Below are positions 1 to 8,317 of a stretch of DNA of 64,000 nt, piece after piece. The notes below the pieces were generated by a model. It was not told the origin of the DNA. It saw only the letters and a program-made list of their open reading frames with translations, and made no database searches. The DNA is from Rhodanobacteraceae bacterium. Lineage in GTDB: Bacteria > Pseudomonadota > Gammaproteobacteria > Xanthomonadales > Rhodanobacteraceae. The stretch is taken from positions 62,001 to 126,000 of the forward strand of contig JAEUPP010000006.1 in NCBI GenBank assembly GCA_016790075.1, read 5' to 3'. Each line of letters starts with the position of its first letter. The stretch's first letter is position 1. The translations under genes and the position numbers were made by a program.

Positions 1-1775
1 ATATGGACGGCATCTTCAGTGCAACCGGCGTGGTCACGCTCAACGGCGGTGACGCCGGCATCGATGTGGCCGGTGGTTCCGCAGGCACGATCGGCTTCAG
101 CAATACCGCTTCGGCGATTACCAACCCGACGAATGAGGCGGTGACCGTTCTGTTGAGTTCGTCGGCGTTCACCTATGCCGGCACGATCACCAAGAACAAC
201 AATGCCGTGAACGCGCTGCGTATCGAGAACAATACGGCCGGTACAGTTATCTTCAGCGGTGCGGTAACGGCATCGACATCGACGGGTAACGCGGTGCAAA
301 TCGCCGCCAATGGCACAGCTACGACCCTGTTCAGCGGCGGTCTTAACCTGACCACCACCACCGGTACGGCCTTCAACGCGACTACTTCAGGCAACGTCGC
401 GGTCACCGGGACCGGTAACACCGCTACCAGCGGCACGGGACGCGCGCTGAATATCGACACGCATGCCATTACCGCGGCCGGCGTAACTTTTGAGCGCATC
501 AGTTCCAACGGCGCGCCCAACGGCATTCGCCTGAACAGCACGGGGGCGCTGGGCGGTCTTACCGTCACGGGTACCGGCGCGGCCAACAGCGGTGGCACGA
601 TCCAGAACTCGACCGGCCCCGGTGTCTCGCTGAACGCCACACGCAGCGTCAGCCTGACCCGTATGCAGATCAGTGCCGGCGCCGACGACGGCATCAACGG
701 GGCCAGCGTCAACGGCTTTACCTGCAACTTCTGCACGCTGACCAACAACGGCACGACGACCCTGCACGAGGGCATGCAGTTCACTGAACTCAGCGGCACG
801 TCGGCTGTAACCAACTCAACCTTCACCAACTCGGCCCACAACAGCATCTACGTGCAGAACACGACGGGCACGCTGACCGCGCTGAACATCGACAACAACA
901 CGTTCAACAGCAACGGCGCGAGCACGGGCAACCACCACGTGCTGATCGAAGGGGTGACCGGGACGCCGGTATTCACGGCCATTACCGTGAACAGCAATCA
1001 GATCCTCAATGCGCGTTCCATGGGCGTGCAGATTGCTGGCAACAACAACACCTCGATGCCCAGCGTGACGGTGCAGGGCAATACCTTCACCAACAATGTG
1101 CTGGCAGTTGATGCCTCGCTGGTACAGGGGTCGGACCTGACCTTCAACATCAACAACAACACGATCAACTCCACCGTCGCTGGCGGCAGCCACGCAATCA
1201 ACTCGAATCACGCCATTCCGAGCACGGGCACGGTCAATGGGCGTATCGACAATGTGCGTATCGGCACCGCCGGCTCGGTCGGTTCGGGCTCGGTCACCGG
1301 CAACGGCATTCGTATCGTTGGCAACGACAACGGCAACAAGCGCTATATCGTGACCAACTCGACCATACGCGAGACTCGCAACGGACGCGGCATCGAGGTC
1401 GTCAATCGAAACGGTACCGGGCGTATGGATGCCACGGTGACTAGCAACTCGGTCAATACCGATGCGCTGCCGGCCAACCTTCCGCTGTCGGGTATCCTGG
1501 TGCAATCCAACTGTGCGACCACCTGCAATGCACTGCGCGCGGATATCGCGACCAATACGGTGGTAGTGCCCAGTGGCGGCTGCGCCTTCGATCTGACCGG
1601 CGTCTGTCTGGCCCTGATCGAAACCAGCACCTCCACCTGCGAGCTGTTCGACCGTGCGCCGACAGGTGCCGCATCGGCCAACGCCGAGCTCGTGGCCAAT
1701 AATCCGGGTAGCACCAGCACGAGTGCGAGTGCGGGCTGTGCGCTGACCACAACAGCGCCGATCGTCCCGCCCTGA
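1..1775 (+). CDS. Large secreted beta-helix repeat protein, C-terminal part (5' end outside window)
   Basis: The frame is open from the left edge, so the true start lies upstream; about 590 residues are visible. The protein is dominated by short Asn/Thr/Ser/Gly repeats such as NNNTFNSNG and TVQGNTFTNN, the pattern of right-handed parallel beta-helix (pectate-lyase-like) surface proteins. Near the C-terminus are cysteine clusters (CATTC, GGCAF, TSTCELF) that could form disulfides outside the cytoplasm. It ends in IVPP with no autotransporter barrel, LPxTG or PEP-type anchor visible, so it may be released or held by another protein. A hairpin follows the stop, and three collar-domain genes follow in the same direction. 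Role as adhesin or fibre is inferred; substrate unknown. Confidence 0.8.
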   Translation, partial: MDGIFSATGVVTLNGGDAGIDVAGGSAGTIGFSNTASAITNPTNEAVTVLLSSSAFTYAGTITKNNNAVNALRIENNTAGTVIFSGAVTASTSTGNAVQIAANGTATTLFSGGLNLTTTTGTAFNATTSGNVAVTGTGNTATSGTGRALNIDTHAITAAGVTFERISSNGAPNGIRLNSTGALGGLTVTGTGAANSGGTIQNSTGPGVSLNATRSVSLTRMQISAGADDGINGASVNGFTCNFCTLTNNGTTTLHEGMQFTELSGTSAVTNSTFTNSAHNSIYVQNTTGTLTALNIDNNTFNSNGASTGNHHVLIEGVTGTPVFTAITVNSNQILNARSMGVQIAGNNNTSMPSVTVQGNTFTNNVLAVDASLVQGSDLTFNINNNTINSTVAGGSHAINSNHAIPSTGTVNGRIDNVRIGTAGSVGSGSVTGNGIRIVGNDNGNKRYIVTNSTIRETRNGRGIEVVNRNGTGRMDATVTSNSVNTDALPANLPLSGILVQSNCATTCNALRADIATNTVVVPSGGCAFDLTGVCLALIETSTSTCELFDRAPTGAASANAELVANNPGSTSTSASAGCALTTTAPIVPP

Positions 1776-1786
1776 TTGCTCACCTT

Positions 1787-1811
1787 CCGCCCTGATCAAT
1801 GATCAGGGCGG
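1787..1811 (+). terminator. Strong hairpin after the beta-helix gene
   Basis: Perfect 12-bp arms (CCGCCCTGATCA and its complement) around one central base lie 12 bp after the stop of the beta-helix gene. There is no clean T-run, so it may act as a terminator, an RNA-stability element or a partial attenuator between the beta-helix gene and the collar genes. Confidence 0.5.
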
Positions 1812-1865
1812 CACCTTGTTCAGGGGGAAACGGGGCTCCCCCATCCAGCCCCGAGGAGACACGTG

Positions 1866-2372
1866 ATGGCAGAGCCGTTTCTTTCAGAAATACGCATCAT
1901 GAGCTTCGTATTCGCGCCTCGAGGGTGGGCCCTGTGCAATGGGCAACTCCTGCCCATCAATCAAAATCAGGGACTGTTTTCGCTGTTGGGGACTACGTTC
2001 GGCGGGGACGGGCGTGTCAATTTCGCCTTGCCGGATCTGCGCGCACGTACGCCGATCCACGTCGGCAGCAGCCATACGCTGGGCGAGCGCGGCGGTGAAC
2101 AGGCGCATACCCTCAGCATCGGCGAGCTGCCGATGCATACCCATGTGATGAATGGCACGAGCAAGGCCGGGGATGCCAATCCGGCGGTGCCGGTCGGCAA
2201 CCTGTTCGGTACACCGCAGCTGCCGTTCTATGGCCCTGCAGCCAACCTCACGCCACTGGCATCGTCCACGGTAGCGAATGTTGGTGGCTCGCAGGCCCAC
2301 CTCAACATGCAGCCTTTCCTGACGCTGAGCTTCTGCATTGCACTGCAGGGCATCTTCCCGTCGCCAACTTGA
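1866..2372 (+). CDS. Phage tail-collar domain (MdpB-type) protein 1
   Basis: This 168-residue protein has the tail-collar/microcystin-dependent-protein layout: N-terminal FLSEIRIMSFVFAPRGWALCNGQLLPI, then LFSLLGTTFGGDG, a FALPDLRAR segment, GE(L)PMHTH, and an ending NMQPFLTLSFCIALQGIFPSPT. The family contains the receptor-tip collar fold of phage short tail fibres, but the genome-encoded MdpB type is usually found outside prophages. ATG at 1866 is chosen over the GTG at 1863 because of the GAGGAG site about 9 bases upstream. It is the first of three tandem paralogues with 10-12 bp gaps. Fibre or surface role is inferred. Confidence 0.9.
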   Translation: MAEPFLSEIRIMSFVFAPRGWALCNGQLLPINQNQGLFSLLGTTFGGDGRVNFALPDLRARTPIHVGSSHTLGERGGEQAHTLSIGELPMHTHVMNGTSKAGDANPAVPVGNLFGTPQLPFYGPAANLTPLASSTVANVGGSQAHLNMQPFLTLSFCIALQGIFPSPT

Positions 2373-2382
2373 GGACAGACAG

Positions 2383-2886
2383 ATGGCACAACCCTATGTT
2401 GGTGAGATCCGCATGTTCGCAGGCAATTTCGCCCCGGCCGGCTGGGCATTCTGCGATGGCAGCTTGCTCCCGATCTCGGAAAATGAAGTTCTGTTTCAGC
2501 TGATAGGCACGACCTACGGCGGTGACGGCCAGAGCACCTTCGCGGTGCCGGACATGCGCGGGCGTATACCTCTACACCAGGGCAACGGCTTTATCCTGGC
2601 CGAAACCGGCGGGGCTGAAGAAATCACTCTGACCGTGCAGCAGATTCCAGCCCATACCCACCCGGCACTGGGCACCTTGTCGATCGCGACCAATACCAGC
2701 CCGATCAACTCCGTCGTCGCGCAGTCGTCGACATTTGACGGCTATCAGACGACAGCGGGTGCGGTGCAGATGGCGGCCAGCAGCGTAGGCAGCATTGGTG
2801 GCAGTCAGCCACACAACAATATGCAGCCCTACCTCTGCGTCAGCTTCATCATTTCGTTGTTTGGCATTTTCCCGTCGCCGACCTGA
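2383..2886 (+). CDS. Phage tail-collar domain (MdpB-type) protein 2
   Basis: This 167-residue paralogue of its neighbours reads AQPYVGEIRMFAGNFAPAGWAFCDGSLLPI, LFQLIGTTYGGDG, FAVPDMRGR, PAHTH and ends NNMQPYLCVSFIISLFGIFPSPT. The core (first ~65 and last ~25 residues) is conserved among the three copies, while the middle 60-80 residues differ, as expected for a variable tip on a conserved trimerising base. The ATG at 2383 has a GAGGA site 8 bases upstream; earlier in-frame starts would overlap the previous gene and lack the family N-terminus. Confidence 0.9.
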   Translation: MAQPYVGEIRMFAGNFAPAGWAFCDGSLLPISENEVLFQLIGTTYGGDGQSTFAVPDMRGRIPLHQGNGFILAETGGAEEITLTVQQIPAHTHPALGTLSIATNTSPINSVVAQSSTFDGYQTTAGAVQMAASSVGSIGGSQPHNNMQPYLCVSFIISLFGIFPSPT

Positions 2887-2898
2887 GGAGAGACAACC

Positions 2899-3423
2899 AT
2901 GGCCGATCCTTTCGTTGCCGAGATCCGTATTTTCCCGTTCAACTTCGCCCCGCGTGGCTGGGCCTGGTGTGATGGCCAGCTACTGCCGCTGTCCCAGAAC
3001 ACAGCGTTGTTCTCGCTGCTGGGTACTACCTATGGCGGTAACGGCAAGTCCAACTTTGCCTTACCCGACCTGCAAGGCCGCGCACCGATGTTCTGGGGGC
3101 AGGGGCCGGGCCTGTCGCTGCACGACATTGGTGAAACGGGTGGTTCGGAAACCGTCAGCTTGCTCGAATCGGAAATTCCCTCGCACTCACATGCTTTCAA
3201 TGCCAGTGGTGCTCCCGCCGATGCACAGGTACCGACGAACAACTCGCCGGCGCGCGTCACGGGTGCCCAGCCCTATGCCACGCCGGCAGGTGCAGGCCTA
3301 GGTATGATGGCAGGTGAAGCACTTGCGCCCGCCGGAGGAGATCAGCCGCACAACAACATGCAGCCCTACCTCACGTTCTACTTCAACATCGCTCTGCAAG
3401 GAGTGTTTCCGCCGCGAACCTGA
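2899..3423 (+). CDS. Phage tail-collar domain (MdpB-type) protein 3
   Basis: Third collar paralogue, 174 residues: ADPFVAEIRIFPFNFAPRG at the N-terminus, LFSLLGTTYGGNG, FALPDLQGR, PSHSH, and NNMQPYLTFYFNIALQGVFPPRT at the end. A GAGGAG site precedes the ATG. Three consecutive copies with well-kept family motifs and strong ribosome-binding sites suggest the proteins are made together, perhaps as a heteromeric fibre. No tail sheath, baseplate, capsid or integrase gene is nearby, so this is not an obvious phage remnant. Confidence 0.9.
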   Translation: MADPFVAEIRIFPFNFAPRGWAWCDGQLLPLSQNTALFSLLGTTYGGNGKSNFALPDLQGRAPMFWGQGPGLSLHDIGETGGSETVSLLESEIPSHSHAFNASGAPADAQVPTNNSPARVTGAQPYATPAGAGLGMMAGEALAPAGGDQPHNNMQPYLTFYFNIALQGVFPPRT

Positions 3424-3443
3424 CCTGAGCACTGGGAGTGCCT

Positions 3444-4073
3444 ATGCGACGTCGCGAATTTCTTCACCATAGTCTGCGGGGGGCAGGCGCACTAGTAGCA
3501 GCGTCGCTACCCCTTCCTCTGTTGGCCGCGGCACCGGAAACGGTGCCCGGTCCCGTTCCGTCGGGTCTCGTTCTGGCCCGCTACGAGGTGTTTGGTCTGC
3601 AACACCGCTGGCAGGCGCTCGATGCCTGCGCGGCGGCCTGCCGTAAGGCATCCCGCGTGCGCGTCGATATCGACGCGCTCGCGTTTTCTGACCCGTTCGA
3701 TCGGGTCGCTGTGGATGGGTTGTTCGCGACCGCGAACGGCCCAGCGCCATTCCGTCTGGCTACTTTCCAGCGCGGAGCCGTTTCACCGCTCAGCAAACCC
3801 TTTGGGTTTGAATCGCCGGATGACGGCCTTGCTGCGCTGCGGGTCACTCAATCTGTCGCCGGTAGGCAACAGGAGCGAGAGATTCGGGTGCTTGGCGGTG
3901 CACATGCGCAACTTGCGCCGGGCCGGTACCTGCTCTTGCTTTCGCCGGACGGTTCGCCGTTGGCTTTGGAGCAGATTGCCGTGCCCGAACAGGTCGGAGG
4001 TGCTGTCACCTGGCGCGATGGTCGTGACTTAGCGCTCGGTTACGTGGCGTTTTCGGTCAGCGCAGCCGCCTGA
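3444..4073 (+). CDS. Tat-exported protein linked to collar genes
   Basis: This 209-residue protein starts MRRREFLHHSLRGAGALVAASLPLPLLAAA (read in parts: an RRREF twin-arginine motif, a hydrophobic core and an Ala-rich cleavage region), so export by the Tat route is likely. The mature part has no catalytic motif that I recognise; it contains a Cys pair (ACAAAC) near residue 65 and a YLLLLSPDGSP stretch. ATG at 3444 is preferred to GTG at 3438 because it places the RR motif at the N-terminus. It follows the third collar gene by 20 bp and overlaps the next gene by one base, so it is probably cotranscribed with both. Confidence 0.75.
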   Translation: MRRREFLHHSLRGAGALVAASLPLPLLAAAPETVPGPVPSGLVLARYEVFGLQHRWQALDACAAACRKASRVRVDIDALAFSDPFDRVAVDGLFATANGPAPFRLATFQRGAVSPLSKPFGFESPDDGLAALRVTQSVAGRQQEREIRVLGGAHAQLAPGRYLLLLSPDGSPLALEQIAVPEQVGGAVTWRDGRDLALGYVAFSVSAAA

Positions 4074-4600
4074 TGGTGGAGATATCGACGCTCTACGCGC
4101 CCGTACTCGGGCGCGCATTGGCGGCGCACGATACGCGTTTGCGTCTGCGTGACGAGACTGATGCCGACAGTGCCTTCGTTATCGGACTGTATACCGATGT
4201 GCGCTGGGAAGAGCTGCGTCCGGTCGATTGGCCGGATGCAGTCAAGCGCGATTTTCTTGCCCAGCAATCCCAGCTCCAGTCAGCCCACTACCGCCAGCAC
4301 TATCCCGGCGCCGAGTTGCTGCTGATCCTGTGCGACGAGCAACCGATAGGCCGTATCTACCTGCGTGCCGGTACGAGCGAGGTCCGGCTGATGGACATTG
4401 CGCTACTCGCCACACGCTGTGGCAGCGGCATCGGTGGTGCCCTGGTCAGGGCGCTGCAGTGCGAGGCAAAGCACAACGGCCATCAAGTCACGCTGCATGT
4501 GGAGCCGAACAACCCCGCGCAGCGGCTGTATACCCGGCTGGGCTTTGAGCTTATCGAGAAGCGCGGGGTATACGACTTTCTCGGCTGGCCGGTCAGTTGA
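4073..4600 (+). CDS. GNAT-family N-acetyltransferase
   Basis: This 175-residue protein has a GNAT fold pattern: N-terminal LRLRDETDADSAFVIGLYTDVRWEEL, a central QPIGRIYLR and VRLMDIALLATRCGSGIGGALVRAL that forms the acetyl-CoA pyrophosphate loop (R/Q-x-x-G-x-G/A variant, here RCGSGIG), and C-terminal NNPAQRLYTRLGFELIEKRG. The start codon overlaps the stop of the Tat-exported gene (TGATG), indicating translational coupling. Its place in the collar cluster suggests that it acts on a product of that cluster, for example in protein or sugar acetylation; substrate unknown. Confidence 0.85.
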   Translation: MVEISTLYAPVLGRALAAHDTRLRLRDETDADSAFVIGLYTDVRWEELRPVDWPDAVKRDFLAQQSQLQSAHYRQHYPGAELLLILCDEQPIGRIYLRAGTSEVRLMDIALLATRCGSGIGGALVRALQCEAKHNGHQVTLHVEPNNPAQRLYTRLGFELIEKRGVYDFLGWPVS

Positions 4601-4880
4601 GCACGGCCTCAAAGCGCGTGCGATCACCGACCATGTCGATCGGCACCAGAAACAGCGGCAAGACGCCCAGCTCAGGGTGCGTCAGGTGATAGACGCCCTG
4701 CCCACCGCGGGTGCGTGCCGGTGCCAGTAGCAGCAGCGAGAAGGGCGCGCCGCGGGGCGAGGGTGACTTGAGCCGTTCCACTGCGTTGATCTCGAAGGCG
4801 AACTCGGAATCGACGATGGGCATGGCCTGGCCTATCAGGTGCTCAAAGTGTTCAGGCTTGAGGTCATTGAGATCGGTCAT
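4593..4880 (-). CDS. DUF6916-like small protein
   Basis: This 95-residue cytoplasmic-looking protein (LNDLKPEHFEHLIGQAM..., FSLLLLAPARTRGGQGVYHLTHPELGVLPLFLVPID) matches my recollection of the DUF6916 family, short beta-rich proteins found next to collar-domain genes. It runs convergently to the GNAT gene and their 3' ends overlap by 8 bp. It has no signal peptide or transmembrane segment. A chaperone or assembly role for the collar proteins would fit the context but is only inference. Confidence 0.7.
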   Translation of the reverse strand: MTDLNDLKPEHFEHLIGQAMPIVDSEFAFEINAVERLKSPSPRGAPFSLLLLAPARTRGGQGVYHLTHPELGVLPLFLVPIDMVGDRTRFEAVLN

Positions 4881-5035
4881 GGGGGCTCAGCTGGTGTCCG
4901 TTGGAAGGGGGGGGCAATGGTGAATTTCTGTGTCGCGTCCGGTGTGGCACACCGGTGCCGTGCAGATGTCGCAAACTGATGCACACGGCGACTGCGGATT
5001 CGGGTCGCGCCGTATGTTACGACAGGGGAAATCTC

Positions 5036-5605
5036 ATGTATGCCTTGAAACGGCGGCGCAATGCCCGCCTGCGCCTGCTAGCCGCGCTGCTGCCGTGCTT
5101 GCTCACTACCGCGATCGCTGCGCAGGAGCGTATCGAGGCCGCCAATGGTGCGGCGGTCGGGCCGCTGGCGCATACGCCGCACGGCGGCGACTGGTTTGCA
5201 CTGCTTGATCTGGATGATGCTGGTCCGATCTACAGCGACCGCCTGTTCACCGCGCACTACGAAGCGCCGGCGACCTCGGGTTTCGTGGAAATCCTGGTCA
5301 ACCGCGATGGCATTGCGCACCCCTATGCACCGTATGTGCTGCACGCCGCGCCGGCCTGCGAGGGTCAGGCCTACGTGTCGACGGCGGCCATGAAACCAGC
5401 GCGCAGTCTGCGCGCTGCCATCGTCGGAGCACGGGCCGATCTGTATCTCGCCACCAGCGAGGTGGCCACGCTGCAAGTGATGGCCAGTCTGCGTTCCGCC
5501 GACGGCTGCCGTCCGTTCACTTATGCCATCCGCGCCTATCCGGTACGGCCTGCCGGTGCCTTGCTCGATCGCTTGCCGCCGCCCTACCGCGTCGGAGGCT
5601 CGTGA
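5036..5605 (+). CDS. Small exported protein of unknown function
   Basis: This 189-residue protein begins MYALKRRRNARLRLLAALLPCLL and continues TTAIAAQE, a Sec signal peptide with likely cleavage after AIA-A. The mature part is beta-rich (GGDWFALLDLDDAGPIYSDRLFTAHYEAPATSG), with two Cys (PACEG and DGCRP) that could pair. The ATG at 5036 has an AGGGGAA site 6 bases upstream; longer in-frame starts would bury the signal peptide. No family was recognised. It stands alone between the collar cluster and a convergent protease gene. Confidence 0.65.
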   Translation: MYALKRRRNARLRLLAALLPCLLTTAIAAQERIEAANGAAVGPLAHTPHGGDWFALLDLDDAGPIYSDRLFTAHYEAPATSGFVEILVNRDGIAHPYAPYVLHAAPACEGQAYVSTAAMKPARSLRAAIVGARADLYLATSEVATLQVMASLRSADGCRPFTYAIRAYPVRPAGALLDRLPPPYRVGGS

Positions 5606-5751
5606 TCTGCTGCAGCCAGTTCGTCGTGTGGCAGCCGCAGTGGCCGACCGGCAGGCATCTGATCCACATCCCGCTTGGGTGGTCGGGATTTCGGATCTGT
5701 TTCTTTTTGTCAATTTACATAAATAAATTTCCGCGTCTGACGCCGTGATGC

Positions 5752-5779
5752 GGCATGAGCGGCAGATGCCGCCCATGCC
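5752..5779. terminator. Convergent hairpin between exported protein and metalloprotease
   Basis: A 13-bp inverted repeat with one mismatch and a 2-base centre (GGCATGAGCGGCA / TGCCGCCCATGCC) lies 10 bp beyond the stop of the minus-strand protease gene. It sits between two converging genes, next to an AT-rich tract at 5700-5730, and is best read as a shared terminator. Confidence 0.55.
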
Positions 5780-5789
5780 GTGGCTCTTT

Positions 5790-7043
5790 TCAGCGGAACC
5801 CGGCGACGGTTGCGCGCGTGTTGTTCAGTACACGGGCATTGTCGCTGCGGGTAGTCGTGCCCATGGCGCGCCCGCCATAGGTCTTGTTCGGATTCGACCA
5901 GTAGTTGATGCGTGTGCAGGTCGTGCTCGAGCAGGCGTAGGCCATGATCGTGCGCCAGCCGCCGGCGGTTGACTGATAGCCATGACCATAGGCATAGGGC
6001 GTGTTCGTCGGGTCGTTCGTCGGATCGTGACGTGCCGACTGCAGGTGGCCGATTTCGTGTGCGAACGAGTAATAGCCAGTTGCGCAGCTCCAGTGAGCCG
6101 CGGCAAACGCCGTGCTGGCACTGGCACCGATCGCCGACGCAAGGCCGCAGGACGACGAGTTATTGATCAGCAGCACCGCGACATCGGCAGTATTCGTGTT
6201 GCGCTGGCTGTGGATCGTGTCCATGTAGCCGTCGGACGTGCCGCGATAGCGCGTCAGGTCGGTATTGAAGCTGCCGCTTTCTGTATAGGTGACCTGTGAC
6301 TTGGCGGCGAGCTGCAAGGTGATCTGCACGTCGCTGTTGGTATAGCCCTGGTTCGACTCGGCGATGGCGAGATTGATCAGACTGTTGATATCACCCGATG
6401 CGCTGGCCGCGGCCGGCGTGTAGTTCACGAGCACGCGGATCACGGTATTGGCGGTGACCGCCTTGCTCGCCATTGACGGCGTCACGGCGGCTTGATCGAA
6501 CAGTTTGCGGTAGTCCGCGGGCGGGTGATCGAGCGGCATCGCGTTTTCGTCGATTTCGACAATGGCGTGGCGCGCATCATGCAGCGGACGGATCATGAAG
6601 AGCTGTCCGAGTACACGCAGGTTGCCGGTAACCTTGTCGCCGTTGCGCACGAGAATGATCGAATTCAACGCGTCTTCGGCAATTTCGCTCGGGGTCATTT
6701 CACGCTTGAGTGCGGTTTCGGCAATCGTGCCCTGCCAGACCAGGCTGCCGTCCTCGGTGTAATACGCCGAGCCGCGCTGCGCAGTCAGCTTGACCGGGCC
6801 GCCGACATCCAGATCAAGCGTCAAGCTTTGCGTGTCGGCTTGCAATGCTGCCGCGTTGGCGGTGACCAGCGTGATCTTGGCCGACGCCGGATCCGCCGCG
6901 AGTACATCAAACGCGCGATCACCCGAAGCCGAGCGGTAGACCGCTGGCAAGGGTGCAAACAACGACGGCGATCCTTGCGCTGCCGCCAGGCCAGATGTCA
7001 ACAGACCGGCGATCACTACACTCCCGAGTACGTACCGTTTCAT
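5790..7043 (-). CDS. Secreted metzincin (M12B/reprolysin-like) zinc metalloprotease
   Basis: This 417-residue protein has a Sec signal peptide (KRYVLGSVVIAGLLTSGLAAAQ), a propeptide-like N-half and a C-terminal zinc protease domain. The zinc motif AHEIGHLQSARHD gives H329, E330, H333 and H339, and a Met-turn, TIMAYAC (M367), follows, both hallmarks of metzincins. The usual Gly of HExxHxxGxxH is Ser here. Repeated NNSSSCG, WSCATG and CSSTTC cysteines imply disulfides. The ATG at 7043 has a GGGGGAG site; upstream in-frame codons lack a signal peptide. It likely degrades extracellular protein. It is separated from metF by a hairpin, so is probably its own unit. Confidence 0.88.
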   Translation of the reverse strand: MKRYVLGSVVIAGLLTSGLAAAQGSPSLFAPLPAVYRSASGDRAFDVLAADPASAKITLVTANAAALQADTQSLTLDLDVGGPVKLTAQRGSAYYTEDGSLVWQGTIAETALKREMTPSEIAEDALNSIILVRNGDKVTGNLRVLGQLFMIRPLHDARHAIVEIDENAMPLDHPPADYRKLFDQAAVTPSMASKAVTANTVIRVLVNYTPAAASASGDINSLINLAIAESNQGYTNSDVQITLQLAAKSQVTYTESGSFNTDLTRYRGTSDGYMDTIHSQRNTNTADVAVLLINNSSSCGLASAIGASASTAFAAAHWSCATGYYSFAHEIGHLQSARHDPTNDPTNTPYAYGHGYQSTAGGWRTIMAYACSSTTCTRINYWSNPNKTYGGRAMGTTTRSDNARVLNNTRATVAGFR

Positions 7044-7179
7044 TCGGATCTCCCCCACAGCGAGCGCGCGAAAGCGAATCCGGCGCGATAAGGAGTCGCG
7101 CGCCTGCCAGGTCATGAAACAGCCGGATTCCCCCAACCCCCTCGGACGCCGTAACACCCAGTGTCGCGGCGAAAAGGTC

Positions 7180-7201
7180 GTGGCGTATCCCCATACGCCA
7201 C
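7180..7201 (-). terminator. Hairpin terminator after metF
   Basis: A perfect 9-bp stem (GTGGCGTAT / ATACGCCAC) with a CCCC loop lies about 53 bp after the metF stop. On the minus strand it is followed within a few bases by a CTTTTC tract, consistent with a weak intrinsic terminator before the metalloprotease gene. Confidence 0.55.
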
Positions 7202-7253
7202 TGTATTCGGAATCTAGGCTACTCGGGAAAGCCCGGACGATCGGCTCACGCGG

Positions 7254-8105
7254 CTAGCAGAGTCGCTCCACAATGGCCGTGGTCGCTCGCGAACGGTTGA
7301 GTGTGTAGAAATGCAACGCCGGTGCACCACCGTCGATCAGGCGGCGGCACAGCGCGGTAACGACTTCGGCGCCGAAGTCGCGAATGGCTTCGTGGTCGTC
7401 GCCGAAAGACTGCAGGCGGCGTGCGATCCAGCGCGGGATTTCCGCACCGCAAAGCTCGGAGAAACGACGCAGCTGCGAGTAATTCGTGATCGGCATGATG
7501 CCGGGTACGATGGGCGCGGTAATGCCCAGGCGGCGCGCGTCGTCGACAAAACGGAAATAGGCATCCGCGTTGTAGAAGTACTGCGTGATCACACCGTCGG
7601 CGCCGGCATCGACCTTGCGCTTGAAGTGGAGCAGGTCGGCCTGGGCGTCCTCTGCCTGCGGGTGGGTTTCCGGATAGCCGGCCACTTCGATATGAAAATA
7701 ATCACCGGTTTCCGCGCGGATGAAGGCGACGAGGTCGCTGGCGTAGCGGAAATCGCCGTAGCTGGCCATGCCCGAAGGCAGGTCGCCGCGCAGCGCGACG
7801 ATGCGGCGGCAGCCCTTGCTGCGGTAGAGGTCAAGCAATCCGCGGATTTCCTTACGTGTACCGCCCATGCAGGACAGATGCGGTGCGGCATCGAGACCGT
7901 GGTCTTCGCGCAAATGGCAGACCGTGTCGGGCGTATAACTCAAGGTTGATCCACCCGCACCAAAGGTCACCGAAACGTATTCCGGATTCAGCGCCTTGAG
8001 CGAAGGCAGGGCCTTTTCCAGCGTGTCGCGTTGCTCGTCAGTCTTCGGCGGGAAAAACTCCAGCGAAACAGGGACAGGCAGGCGGGACGGGGCAGTCGCA
8101 GGCAT
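7254..8105 (-). CDS. metF: 5,10-Methylenetetrahydrofolate reductase
   Basis: This 283-residue FAD enzyme reduces 5,10-methylene-THF to 5-methyl-THF, the methyl donor for methionine synthesis. Family signatures are VSLEFFPPKTDEQ near the N-terminus (catalytic Glu), SVTFGAGGST, a REIRG/LLDLY segment, IVALRGDLP (FAD-binding Asp), GVITQYFYNADAYFRF, and PGIMPITNY near the C-terminal third. The ATG at 8105 has AGGAA about 8 bases upstream; the longer frame adds residues not seen in the family. It lies downstream of ahcY on the same strand, but a strong terminator separates the two, so it probably has its own promoter or depends on readthrough. Confidence 0.95.
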   Translation of the reverse strand: MPATAPSRLPVPVSLEFFPPKTDEQRDTLEKALPSLKALNPEYVSVTFGAGGSTLSYTPDTVCHLREDHGLDAAPHLSCMGGTRKEIRGLLDLYRSKGCRRIVALRGDLPSGMASYGDFRYASDLVAFIRAETGDYFHIEVAGYPETHPQAEDAQADLLHFKRKVDAGADGVITQYFYNADAYFRFVDDARRLGITAPIVPGIMPITNYSQLRRFSELCGAEIPRWIARRLQSFGDDHEAIRDFGAEVVTALCRRLIDGGAPALHFYTLNRSRATTAIVERLC

Positions 8106-8317
8106 TGCGGAATTCCTAGTCGGAGTTGCGGATGGCACGATCCGCACGCCAACCGGCACGCGGATGCGCAATATATCTCGACTTCCGGATACAGAGATAG
8201 ATGGTGTGCAGGGATGAGGCCCGGTAAGGCATGAGGGCCAGGATGGATTGCGGGCAGTGGCTGCTGGACGGCGCAGCTCCGTGTCGGAATGGCGCGAACG
8301 GAAAAAGAGGCAGGCAG

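Noticed and set aside
816..1799. Long open frames antisense to the beta-helix gene and to several others (for example 36909-38297 antisense to Rhs).
   Set aside because: They are shadows of repetitive, GC-rich sense genes, with no ribosome-binding site, motif or expected amino-acid composition.
1866..3423. A prophage, suggested by three tail-collar genes.
   Set aside because: No capsid, terminase, tail tube, integrase or attachment-site repeats are present on either side; the MdpB-type proteins are common outside phages.
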